64,000 bases of DNA from Diphasiastrum complanatum (taxonomy: Eukaryota > Streptophyta > Lycopodiopsida > Lycopodiales > Lycopodiaceae), in assembly GCA_029204225.1 (NCBI GenBank), contig CM055097.1, forward strand, positions 3,182,620 through 3,246,619. The letters run 5' to 3'. Of the stretch, positions 33,937 to 45,694 are shown piece after piece (position 1 is the stretch's first letter; each line of letters starts with the position of its first letter). The position numbers and the translations under genes were made by a program. The notes under the pieces were generated by a model. It searched no databases. It was not told the DNA's origin and saw nothing but the letters and a program-made list of their open reading frames with translations.

Positions 33937-36131
33937 TATGTTCATGGTGACGTGGGAATCAGGGAGGCACACATCTCTTTGCCAATCTAAAAGTGGGCTC
34001 ACATGAAGGGCAGTAATAATATATAGGCATTGAATTCAAGGTCGGAGCAAGAATTCTATCATTTACTTTATTTGATTGAAATTCTTGCATTGGAGTCCTG
34101 CAATAAGGGTGCCATCCGCATTGGGAAATGAGGCATTAGCTATCTCAAATTTGGAACTGTTCTTGGATTCAGCATTTCTGAAACTGTTGGTGATAAATTA
34201 TATTTCTTGAATTCAAGGCTAGAGTAAGCCGGCTATTGTTTGGAATGCCTGCATTGAAGCCCTGCAGTAAGGGGGCCATCCGCATTGGAAAAGGAAGCAT
34301 TAGGTATCCATCCTCAAATTTGGATCTGTTCATGGATTCAGCAAGTTTTTCAGCCGATACAAGCATGATCTCCAGAGTATCATGGCCAATGTCACAAAAC
34401 AGTTTTAAGGTACTACTAAGTTCAAACTGGGAATCAGACTGAAAGAAGAATTAGTTTTGGAATTGATGTGTTTACTATAAAATTTTGAATGATGTGATCT
34501 TTGAGCTTGTGGATTACATGATATTTTCTGGTGCTTTTTCTTGAGAAAATTTGCGAATGCCTGATACTCTTGCGCCAGTGAAAGTACCATTCCTATGAGC
34601 CTGCTGATGTAAGTGTGAGCCTTATAGGAGGTAGTCTCATCTTTCGCCTTCTCAGAGTATGCTTGGTCATCGTTGCTACACGCCCTCTGAAGTTATGATG
34701 GATTTCTTGTAAACTATTTTTCTTTTAAGGCATCAGAACAGACTATGTAACACGTTAAACTGACAAGATTAGTGGTAATTCGTGAAAGAGCTTTACAAGA
34801 CAATGTGCTGCTTGTCAGTAAAGTACAAATTTGCTACTTGGAATGATGAGATCTTTCTAGGATTTTAATGTGCCTATATTGAGAAAGTATGTCAAAATTG
34901 ATTCAAATTTATTGATACTCGTGTCATTTCTATGAACTTGCTGTTTTGAGTGTGACTAGCAATATTGTTGGGACGGCTTTATAAGTGGTGGTATCATTGT
35001 TTGACATATTCTTTTTTCAGACCATATTCGACCATCTACGGAAGTGATGATGGATTTGTGGCCGTTTCTTTGCCTTTGAAGGCATATGAGTGTATGATCT
35101 CATCAAACCGATAATGTGAGTACGGGTGTCGTGCATGACAAAGTTGATGATCTAAGACTTTCTGGTGGGACTCCATAGCGTTGAAAATTGTGCATCTCCT
35201 TTGTTATGTTGGGTGGATATTATCTAGACATAACATCGATATTTTGCATCAAACTGACAAGATTTGCTGTGATTTGTCAGAGCTCAATGTTCTGCAATAG
35301 GAAACAAGAATTCCGTCTTCAAATTGTTGCAAATCTTCAAACCTACTGTTGCTGTGATGCATATTGAAAACTAAAGGATAGCAACTGTGTGCTCCACGAT
35401 GTAAGCTGAATAAGCACATTCTTACAAGCTACATTATTGTTGTGCCAATTACTTGCTTATGGCATTGGAGTGTTGTTTGCAGGTTGACGGTTGGCCCCAT
35501 AAAAAAGTACCAAGAAACCAAAGAATATACAGAAAGAACCAAACTGCGAAGTGCTTGCAATGAAGCCATCACTTGGTTTCTCCAAACATTCCAGATTCTA
35601 AAGAGTGATGTGTTATGACCAAAATCATACACTGAAAGCTGAAAGAAGTGGAGGAAATTGAACTTTAGTGATCAAATAAATGCACACCACTGACAAAATA
35701 AAGACCTCCTGGCACAAGATTCTGAATTTAACCATTTACTTGCCTTCACTGTGATATGCCCGTCTTAAGCTACCTCTAAACACTGAATGAACCAAAAAAA
35801 TGAGGCTTGTTGGCCTACCAAGTACTTGGTCTTTGGGGCCCATAACCTGAATGATTTTGACAAAAAGTTTATGTCCTATTTCTTCTCAATTTTAAAAAGT
35901 AGTAACTTAATAAATAAATGCAGAAACTTACAGATACGAAAGGCAATAAAATAACTGTGGACCCAAGATTCAAGTAATTGTGGTTTCACACTAAGTTGAG
36001 GGGAACTCTCCCTCATCCTATGAAAGACAGCATTCACACTGCTTGTAAAAAAAAATGGTGGAGAGTTGTAGATCATGTCAATGAAAATCTACATGTCATA
36101 AAGTAACCGCTCCTGCAAAACAAATGCATGA
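33937..36131. other. PPR 3' flank with decayed tandem duplications
   Basis: No gene is recognised. Two units at 34030-34174 and 34207-34343 are diverged direct copies, sharing blocks such as TGCATTG, GGGCCATCCGCATTGG and TGGATTCAGCA. A second, older pair is visible at about 34488-34815 and 34840-35305, with shared blocks such as CTGACAAGATT and GATGATGGATTT. The rest to 36131 shows nothing further. Confidence 0.6.
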
Positions 36132-36501
36132 GCTATAGCCATAGAACCCACGTGGGTCCCAAGAACTGCGGGTTGAACCGTACCATGGTTCATGAACCGT
36201 GATACGGTCCTTGTAATTAAGTGATTAATTAAATTTTTCTTTTTGATCCTTTTCCCCCGAAAACCCTTCCCACGGATTTTTGGCCCTCATTTCACTGTTT
36301 TGGGTCCTCATTTCTCTGTTTTATGCCCTCATTTTGGTTTTTTTTTTGGCTTTTTTTTGGGCTGTTTTTGGGGGTAGGAAGTAAAAAAAAAAAAAAATCA
36401 ATTAATTAATTACCACAGTTCTTGGAACCAAACTTTGTGAACCGTACGCTTCCAAGAACCGTGGTGAACCGTCCACGGTTCATGGGAACTATGGCTATAG
36501 C
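36132..36501. mobile_element. MITE, 370 bp, with TIR GCTATAGCCATAG
   Basis: The left end GCTATAGCCATAGAACCC and the right end, read on the other strand, GCTATAGCCATAGTTCCC form terminal inverted repeats. Inside, GAACCGT/ACGGTTC occurs repeatedly near both ends, so both flanks can fold back. The centre is T/C-rich with homopolymers. There is no coding capacity. A target-site duplication could not be assigned, so the superfamily is open. Confidence 0.75.
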
Positions 36502-37034
36502 ATATAAAAGCAAAATAAGGACATGGTTGCTGAGGGGTTGAATATCTTGTTGCAAAAGAAATTCATAAATTTTATGATGATGAATGTTTGGAATCTCTGT
36601 ATAGATGATAGCCATTGAAATGAAGGAAAATGACCATCGCCGATCCATTCTCTCATTCCTCAACTACAATTCTTGCCTGGAAATTCTAGCCTTAACAAAA
36701 ATCTTTTGCACCCACTTGGGCTCCAAAACCAATTCCAACAATTTTACTAATCACATTCACAACAACAAATTCATAAAACTAACAAGAGTATCAAAAACTC
36801 TGAATTAGATTAGACAAATTTTCTCAACAAAAGAAAGCACTAGAAAAAACATAGGCTAACATTTCAACATATGAGCGGTTCAAAGATCTCATCATTCTGA
36901 ATTCATACTTCACTAGCAAATAGCACATTGTCTTGTATAGCTCTTTCACATACTAAAAACAAATCTTTTCAATTTAATGTTTTTATACTTTTTGATCGGA
37001 TGCCCTCAAAGCAAAGGAAATGGCAAGAAGTCTT
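36502..37034. other. No recognisable gene
   Basis: AT-rich sequence downstream (on the minus strand) of the PPR pseudogene. No motif was recognised. Confidence 0.4.
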
Positions 37035-38130
37035 TGATAACCACCTCTTAGAAGAATGCATGCTATATTTAAAACAATTAACATGATGAGCATCTCTCAA
37101 TTCAAATTCGAGCCTAGCTAATGCAAAAATAAATTTGATAGAATCACATACTAAGGCTTTTGACAATGTGGATAGGAATTCCAAGACGTGTGTTAATGAC
37201 TCCAAAGAAATAGTAAGTTTTTCACTAAGATGGCTAAGAAGGTGCTCCTTTTGTTCACCTTCTACATCATGAAGTATTGTGTATCATGCACATATCCTAA
37301 CCCTTAAACTCGATAAATATGTCCCTAAATCTAGGGGGAACTAATGCCTACACCAAAATCATGAACTCTATTCTTGACTTGGAGCAACATTTTGATTTCT
37401 TTTTCACACTCCAGTCAATCATTTTGTCTAATCCTATATACATTATGTGAAAGAACCAACTAGTTTGATCATATTTGCTACATTTTTATATTTGGCAAAT
37501 TGAGGCCAACTTTATTTTAGACTTAGAGTTTGACTTTTCAAAGTTCATTAGTCTAAATTTCATTTGAATAAACACTTTTTGAAAGTGTGAGAAAGTTAGA
37601 AGTCAATTTTGAGTAGATTCAAATTTAAATGTTGGGTACATTGAATCTAGACCCAAAATAGTAGGGTTTACATTTTGGAGGGAAAGCCAAGTGGCCAAAT
37701 AGGGTTTGGACCTATTATAAAAGGATGTGCATATCTTCTCTCTTCTCTATCTCATTTCATGCTTATACATGGTTCTCTTGGGTTCTACTATCCATTGGTG
37801 CACTATACTTGTGATTGCTTGCAATTCTGTGTAGAATGATCTATATTTGCAAATTTTGGATCCACACATGTGAAATACAGTAGCTTGCTAGTTTTGTACG
37901 GACAACAACAGTACTTTATGTTTTGATACATGTTTGATCAAGTTCTATTAGAGTTTGCATCTCATTTTGTGTGTAGATGCTGATTTTTCTACATTGGCAA
38001 GATTGGTAGAGTAGCTTCTTTTGTATAAAAAGATCCTTTATGGATTTGGCAACATATATGTTTGATAACCTATATATGGAGCATATTTGCAAGCATCAAG
38101 CATGCCATGCACAGGTTTTCTAAGACACGA
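37035..38130 (-). pseudogene. PPR-DYW 3' end pseudogene, split by an LTR
   Basis: The minus strand is similar at DNA level to the 3' end of the PPR gene at 31557-33936. From about 38100 it reads MLDACKYAPYIGYQTYM, aligning with IDARKSAPYVVLSNIY. After the LTR insert at 37446-38037, it resumes at about 37440 with DNA closely matching the gene from the KMIDRG segment on: RVHDF, the PRFRDIF region, RLGYVHDTQ and a broken GEQKEHLLSHHSEK region (about 37230-37265). Last comes FALARLEFELRDAHHVNCFK, which aligns with the DYW end. Several frameshifts and stops are present, and the HSE and CxxC motifs are lost. It is the remnant of a closely related PPR-DYW gene or a partial duplicate of the neighbour in inverted orientation. 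Confidence 0.8.
37446..38037 (+). mobile_element. LTR inserted in the PPR pseudogene (family of 12012-12661)
   Basis: Plus-strand sequence starting TGTGAAAG is colinear with the LTR at 12012-12661 read in reverse, including TATAAAAGG (37716-37723) and the block TGTGTAGATGCTGATTTTTC. About 40-70 bp of the expected 3' end, including TTTCACA, is missing. PPR-like sequence flanks it on both sides, so it is a nested insertion, now a solo, end-truncated LTR. Confidence 0.75.
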
Positions 38131-39724
38131 GCTCTCCGGTTGAGATTTCAACACAGGGGGGGCTCCGATTGGGATGTGATCATGAGGGGACGGGCGGAGC
38201 GTGGACAAGGTTGTGGGTTTCTGATGTAGAAGGTGTTGGAGTTCAATGGGCAACAATGCCAAATGTTTACACAAATGTTTACAGATCAAAGGATCTAGAG
38301 CATTTGTTTACTACGGTTCTTTTGATCCTTGCTTACAACTTCTACAGCTTGGTATTCTGCCTGTTACTAGGCTTTCAGGGCATTCCTTATATGTGTTCTT
38401 GATATTACAATGCCAAACCAGGCAGAAGGGAACAGATTCTCATTGTAGTATATTTTTGTCCTGCCTGTCAGAGGACTACTCAGGGTCGAACTCTCTTGAA
38501 CGCACTTGCATTCTAATAGAGATGCAAGCCAAGAACGCTCATTCACAGATCAGAGTGTAGCCCATATGAACATTCAAAAGATTCTATAGCTATCTACTCA
38601 TAAAACGAACTGAATCAGATCCTAAGTATTACTAAACTGAACTACACTTGCATAAATTGACAAAACAAGAAACAAGAACTAATCTACAACATGTTAGTCC
38701 AAGAATCAAGAAACCAACCAGTTTTTTGATTCTTGGACATCCCAAGAACATCAAGAACTGGATTGTAAAGAGATATGCAAGAATTACACCACAGATCCAG
38801 CCTATTTAGTTTACCTGAATGCTGGTTCCTACATTAATCCACAAACAAGAAAAGAAGCTAATCCACTCTACAAAAGTAGCAATTCTAATCCATTCTACAG
38901 TCCACAACCACACACAAAAGGAGGGAAGGGCAAGATCATAAATGCATCACTCAAGAGACAAGAATGATCAAGGAGCTCAATGGATGCACCAAACTCGTGA
39001 AGGCTCTTCTCATTTCAGCATGGAGTTGATACAATTCACAAAAAGCTCCTCTTCACAAAGAGGGAGTCTCTTAAATAAGCAAGAGAGCTCCCTAGGTGGC
39101 ATCCTAGTGGAATTTCCACATTTCACAAATCACAAGTGGAATAATGCTCTCCACTAGAGGTCACCATCAAAAGGTGGCTCACTCTACTTTCTTTAAGAGG
39201 GGTCTACTTGCATTTATTACATTTGCTTAGAAATACTAGTTCCTACATGGTCATTCCATCTTTCGGGATTCACTATGAGGCTTACACAGTTCTTGCTTGC
39301 CATTCCTAACTAGCATTTCTTGGCTCCCATACTCGGCTCTCAGTCTTCATAATTCTCATCTTCTCAGAGACCTCCTCGGTCTAAGGTGAGAGGTGCTCTT
39401 GAGTTGCTCTGTCCGAGTATCTTGGGGATTCGTCAGAATCAGACAACACTTTCATGCCTAACAACAATGGTGCTTTGGGCCACAACATATAGGAATGCAT
39501 CTTAGTGTTTCTCTTGGAGGGGAGCAAGAGTATAAAAACACATTTCTGGTCGTGAATTCAATATAAAAAAATTCACTTAGTCCTCATTTTATAGTGTTTT
39601 CAAAATCGTATGGTTGTTGCTAGAGGAGATGGCGTAAGCCATTGTTCCAGTGTATAATTGCATCTATATTGGACTATGCAAATATACATGCTCTTTCCAT
39701 ACTTCAATGTTTATGTCGTTTTTA
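38131..39724. other. No recognisable gene
   Basis: No motif was recognised on either strand. Several short frames exist but lack any conserved pattern. The segment separates the PPR pseudogene from the tandem array. Confidence 0.4.
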
Positions 39725-40170
39725 TAATTATTTGAACACCTTGATATACATTATTGAGAATCATCATCTTCATTGTGCGTCTTCTTAGACTCGCAAGGGC
39801 ATAAATTTGGTCTAAGAAGTAACACAATGTGTCATCCACAATGCCTTGGTTCTAAAATTTCAACTCAAGCAAGATTGACTACTCAACATCCAGAAGTTGC
39901 CTTTCCATTTTTTTGGGAAAAAAAGTTTTAAGTAGAGGACGTGTTAGGTGCTTGCTATGAATGAAAGTCATTAAAATTATATAGTGCAATAAATGGGCCA
40001 AAATACAACCAATCAAATGTCCTAAGATGAGTGCAATTATGTTAGTTACCTTGTCATGCTCAAAGGGACTATTGTTTTTGTATTCTCAATGCAGAACTCA
40101 TTTTCAACAATTGGAAACTTTACATATAATGTGGTGTACGTTGAATGGCTAATATCTCGTGAATGTTAAT

Positions 40171-41040
40171 GAATCTTTTTTTTTTTCTCTCGAAAAGCTA
40201 ACCTTAGATTATGGACTTAGCTTTTTACAAAGTACAAGGCAAGATAGCAAAAACTTACAAAAGCAATAGTTATTAGCCTCCTTAAAAAGAAGCAAGAGGG
40301 AGATGACAAAATCACCAATCCCAGATTCCCTGCTATTTCTATCTAACCAAATGTTCCAAAGTGTAATAACTCTAATACATTACCAAAAAGCATTTACATA
40401 AGCATCATCAAAAGTAATATCATACAAGAGTAAATCCATGTGGCTAAACCTCCTGAATCTGACATGAAAGCACACCGTGAAAAGGTTAGTCACTGATTTC
40501 CATAATGAGGCATAACAATAAAAAAGAAAATGTATCACGTCCTCATTAGATGTTTGCATTTAGAGCAGACATGCGACACATTGCCCCTATAACTAGCACG
40601 ATGAAGAAAAAGTTGGAGAATACTACGAGAAGAATCTATATTTACCATGTTTGGTTTTATGGGTGTGGAGAAATTGTTCCTTCCAAAGATGAGGGGAATA
40701 CAAAAGGTTCCACTTAGAGTTCAACTAAGAAAATATTGTCTCCTACTTTGTTTTTGATGTCTAGCATCACTTGAGTAGCACTATGACATTTTATCCACAA
40801 AGGCCTTACATCTACACAAAGTAAGGCAAAGAGAAAAAATGATTAAATCCAAATTACTTTTAGGGGAAAAATCAATTCCGTTGATAATAGTTGGATAAGG
40901 TCTTTCCTTTAGATATTGATGACCAAGGCTCAAATCTTGTTGTGCGTGGACATGAGACCCCTTAGAGTCGTTGGCCTTGAAACACGGCCGTGCAAAATGA
41001 TGCCACATGCTTAATGTGTTTTTGCAATGTGAGGCCATGT
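40171..41040 (-). pseudogene. 5'-truncated LINE ORF2 end, copy A
   Basis: The minus strand gives FLHTHKTKHGKYRFFS, then a broken RGQCVACL region and HFLFIVMPHYG. This is a decayed zf-RVT zinc-binding domain of a plant LINE. A broken LWNIWLDRNSR-like segment follows. A run of A on the minus strand (T run at about 40171-40182) ends it, like a LINE poly(A) tail. RT itself is absent. It shares its site with copies B and C. Confidence 0.65.
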
Positions 41041-41737
41041 TAAATATCTAGATGTGTTTGTCAAAGATTAAGACTTCCTACCAAAATGTTGATGTGGACA
41101 ACAAATGAAGGATTGATTCCTACCACTAAATTTTATGCCATAATGTTTAAATGGACAACCAATAAACTATTTCCCCAGAGAAGATCCAAATGCTATGTTG
41201 GAGGCAATCGTTAATTGTTCACATCAAATTTCTAACATAGGGTTTAGTTTTCTATAGACTTCTATGAAATATAAGCTCACACTTCGAAGATACACAAGTT
41301 GGTACCTTCCATGTCTTAAGTGAGTTTGAGTTTAAAAAAAAAATGAGAGTTTATATTAGCCTTTCAAATTTCTAGCCCTTTTTTTAACTTTTTGATATTT
41401 TGAATTTCTAATGTGCCCGTCAAAGTTGGCCGCAATTTTTAAAAATTTATGTGTTTGGTTTTCAGAAAGAAAAATCATTAACTGATGGGTCAAAGAAAAG
41501 ACCATAATTTTAGATTGCAAAGGCGTTCAAAAAATGCTTAAGTTGCAAATTTCGCATGCAAATTAAATTCTCGACATAAAAGGGATAGCTATCCGTTCTC
41601 TAGGATGATAGGATGAATTGAATGCTTAGGTTCAATGTTTTGAATCTCACTCAAATGTATATCAATGTCATCCAATGGAATTGTGGAAATGAACAACCAT
41701 TACATGATATTACATGGAATTGCGGAAATGAACAAAT

Positions 41738-41748
41738 CCCCCCCCCCC

Positions 41749-41792
<44 letters not shown>
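41738..41792. repeat. Poly-C plus (CT)n tract, copy A
   Basis: A run of 22 C (41738-41759) is followed by about 16 CT repeats. The equivalent place in copy B has CT only, for 166 bp. Confidence 0.95.
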
Positions 41793-41796
<4 letters not shown>

Positions 41797-41966
41797 TGGT
41801 TTCTATTGTGTAGTCTCAACAGAGTTTGATAAAAGGACAATCCTTTATTTTATGGGAACCATCCTTTTAAAACTTGAGGGAGCCCCCACGAGTCACCTGA
41901 CATGGAGTCGTTGGGCTTCCAAAGTTCTCTGTGGACTGCGTGGGAGGCGGACTCAAGAGTGTTGTA

Positions 41967-42060
41967 CTTCCTATTTCGTTTCAAAGCAGGCAGTCAATGC
42001 TACAGGTTGATGCCCGTCAACCTGCAGCATTGACTGTCTGCTTGGAAACGAAGTAGGAAG
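41967..42060. repeat. Imperfect palindrome, copy A
   Basis: Two arms of about 45 bp, meeting at a GATGCCCG centre, are inverted copies with about five mismatches. It is the counterpart of the perfect palindrome at 45601-45694. At one position both arms differ from copy B in a paired way. Confidence 0.9.
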
Positions 42061-43696
42061 TTGGTTGAGAAGCTAAAGAAGGGTAGGTGAGAGTTGGAGT
42101 TTGGTTGTTGAGTCCGAAACAAATCTGGTGACATAATGCAAAATATGCAAAAAATAATATATACAAATAAAATAAATGTAAATGTAAATGTGTGGTAGCC
42201 GGAATTCATATGGTATAGATGTTGTGCCTTTAGAGTCATCATGTTGACTGGGCGTTGCACCTAACAGTCTACAAGTGCTACCAGTCACCGAATTCTAAGG
42301 CAGATTCCTCCTCCCCATTTTGATGGGGGCATGGGCCCTTTGGATATGGTAATAGTCACCTCCACGTTTTGCATAAATGTCCCTCTCTCACCATCATCGT
42401 TTGGAGGCACCTGAGGGTTTTTTTTTTTTTTTTTTTTTTTTTGCAGCGTCTGAAGCAACTAGTGGTCGGTTATTTATATACAACATATATACAACCTAGC
42501 AACTTTAATTGGTCGCAGAAGTCACTTATTAGCACGGGAGCAGAAGTAACTTCCTGCTCCCGTGACACGTGGCGCTGTTGCTTGGATAAAATGCCCGGAC
42601 GGATTTTGATTTTTTCGAGCACTGTCAGACAAGTCTTTTTCTCGGGTGCGTTTGAGCACGGGTGCATTGGGGATGAGCAATACAAGGAGAAAAGAGATTG
42701 AGGAGGGACATTGAGGATACCATTATGTCATGTTCTCTCAACCCTTAATTATTTGAACACCTTGATATACATTATTGAGAATCATCATCTTCGTTGTGCG
42801 TCTTCTTAAACTCGCAAGGGCATAAATTTGGTTTAAGAGGTAACACAATGTGTCATTCACAATGCCTTGGTTCTAAAATTTCAACTCAAGCAAGATTGAC
42901 TACTCAACATCCAAAAGTTGCCTTTCCATTTTTTGGGAAAAAAAGTTTTAGAGGAGGTGTTAGGTGCTTGCTATGAATGAAAGTCATTAAAAATATATAG
43001 TGCAATAAATGGGCCAAAATACATCCAATTATATATTATATTGGTGGGCCTTGTTAAGAGTTAGTTGGACCCAATCAAGTAGAATTGTTTACCTACTTCT
43101 TACATGAAGTTGGGCATTTTTCTACATGGAGGCTATCGTTAACAAATCTAATTTAAGTGAATAATTTGGAGCTTGAGAGGAGCCTTTTTTTGTTGGTTCA
43201 GTTGCCTTTGTTTCCAAACGTGAGTTTTCTCATACTCTAGTTTCAAGCTTGATATCATGAATGTCATTGATTGTGCTTTGATTCAAATCCATTTCATAAG
43301 ATTTATTGCTTTCTTAACTCATCTTTAATGTTTCTTGAGGAATTGTAAGCAAACATTTAGATCTTTACATTTCAATTTAAAAAAAACATAATGATGGCTA
43401 TAAAATTTGGCAAGTTCTAACTTGTTGTCACTCCATACTTGTTCCTTTTGAAGCCCCTATTACTTGGTGTTATTTTCGATCAACTTGTGTTTTAACTGTG
43501 TCAAGGATTCTCAAGACTTATAGCCTCCTTGGTGATCCATTATAGTTAAAAGGCTCTCATGAACTCTAAAATTGTCTATTTTAATCCAGAGTTCTTGCTG
43601 TTTAAACATGAGAGGACGAAAATTAAATCATGAGAAACTTTACATATCATGTGGTGTACATTGAATGGCTAATATCTCGTGAATGTTAATGAATTT

Positions 43697-44590
43697 TTTT
43701 TTTTGTCTCGAAAAGCTAACCTTAGATTATGGACTTAGCTTTTTACAAAGTACAAGGCAAGATAGCAAAAACTTAAAGAAGCAATAGTTTATTAACCTCG
43801 TTAAAAAGAAGCAAGAGGGAGATGACAAAATCACCAATCCCAGATTCCCTGCTATTTCTATCTAACCAAATGTTCCAAAGTGTAATAACTCTAATACATT
43901 ACCAAAAAGCATTTACATAAGCATAATCAAAAGTAATATCATTCAACAGTAAATCCATGTGGCTAAACCTCTTGAATCTGACATGAAAGCACACCGTGAA
44001 AAGGTTAGTCACTGATTTCCATAATGAGGCATAACAATAAAAAAGAAAATGTATCACGTCCTCATTAGATGTTTGCATTTAGAGCAGACATGCGACACAT
44101 TGCCCCTATAACTAGCACGATGAAGAAAAAGTAGGAGAATATTACAAGAGAAGAATCTATATTTACCATGTCTGGTTTTATGGTGTGGAGAAATTGGTCC
44201 TTCCAAAGATGAGGGGAATACAAAAGGTTCCACTTAGAGTTCAACTAAGAAAATATTGACTCCTTTGTTTTTTATGTCTAGCATCACTTGAGTAGCTCTA
44301 TGACATTCTATCCACAAAGGCCTTACATCTGCACAAAGCAAGGCAAAGAGAAAAAATGATGAAATCCAAGATTAACTTTTAGGGAAAAAATCAATTCCCT
44401 TGATAATAGTTGGATAAGGTCTTTCCTTTAGATATTGATGACCAAGGCTCAAACCTTGTTGTGCATGGACATGAGACGCCTTAGAGTCGTTGGCCTTGAA
44501 ACACGGCCGTGCAAAGTTGAGGATACATTGTGTAGATACATAATGTACGTGATGCCGCATGCTTAATGTTTCTTTGCAATGTGAGGCCAT
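43697..44590 (-). pseudogene. 5'-truncated LINE ORF2 end, copy B
   Basis: This is the same minus-strand zf-RVT-like remnant and terminal A run as copies A and C, at the same relative position in the repeat unit. The shared junction shows that the LINE insertion predates the tandem duplication. Confidence 0.62.
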
Positions 44591-45258
44591 GTTAGATATC
44601 TAGATGTGTTTGTCAAAGATTAAGACTTCCTACCAAAATGTTGATGTGGACAACAAATGAAGGATTGATTCCTAGCACTAAATTTTATGCCATAATGTTC
44701 AAATGGACAACCAATAAACTATTTCCCCAGAGAAGATCCAAATGCTATGTTGGAGTCAATCATTAATTGTTCACATCAAATTTCTGACATAGGGTTTAGT
44801 TTTCTATAGACTTCTATGAAATATAAGCTCTTCCATGTTTTAAGTGAGTTTGAGTTTTAAAAAAAATGAGAGTTTATATTTTAGCCTTTCAAATTTCTAG
44901 TCCTTTTTTAACTTTTTGATATTTTGAATTTCTAATGTGCCCGTCAAAGTTGGCTGCAATTTTTAAAAATTTATGTGTTTGGTTTTCGGAAAAAAAAACC
45001 ATTAACTGATGGGTCAAAGAAAAGACCATAATTTTAGATGGCAAAGGCGTGCCAAAAATGCTTAAGTTGCAAATTTCGCATGCAAATTGAATTCTTGACA
45101 TAAAAGGGATAACTATCCGCTCTCTAGGATGATAGGATGAATTGAACGCTCAGGTTCAATGTTTTGAACCTCACTCAAATGTATATCAATGTCATGCAAT
45201 GGAATTGTGGAAATGAACAACCATTACATGATAATACATGGAATTGTGGAAAGGAACA

Positions 45259-45430
<172 letters not shown>

Positions 45431-45600
45431 TGGTGTCTATTGTGTAGTCTCAACAAAGTTTGATAAAAGGACAATCCATTATTTTATGGGAACCATCCTT
45501 TCAAAACTTGAGGGAGCCCCCACGAGTCACCTGGCATGGAGTCGTTGGGCTTCCAAAGTTCCCTGTGGACTGCGTGGGAGGCGGACTCAAGAGTGTTGTA

Positions 45601-45694
45601 CTTCCTACTTCGTTTCAAAGCAGACAATCAATGCTGCAGGTTGACGCCTGTCAACCTGCAGCATTGATTGTCTGCTTTGAAACGAAGTAGGAAG
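45601..45694. repeat. Perfect 45-bp-arm palindrome, copy B
   Basis: Arms 45601-45645 and 45650-45694 are exact reverse complements around a 4-base centre, GCCT. The arm begins CTTCCTACTTCGTTTCAAAG and ends GCAGGTTGAC. The DNA could extrude as a cruciform, or the RNA could form a long hairpin. No coding role is seen. Confidence 0.97.
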
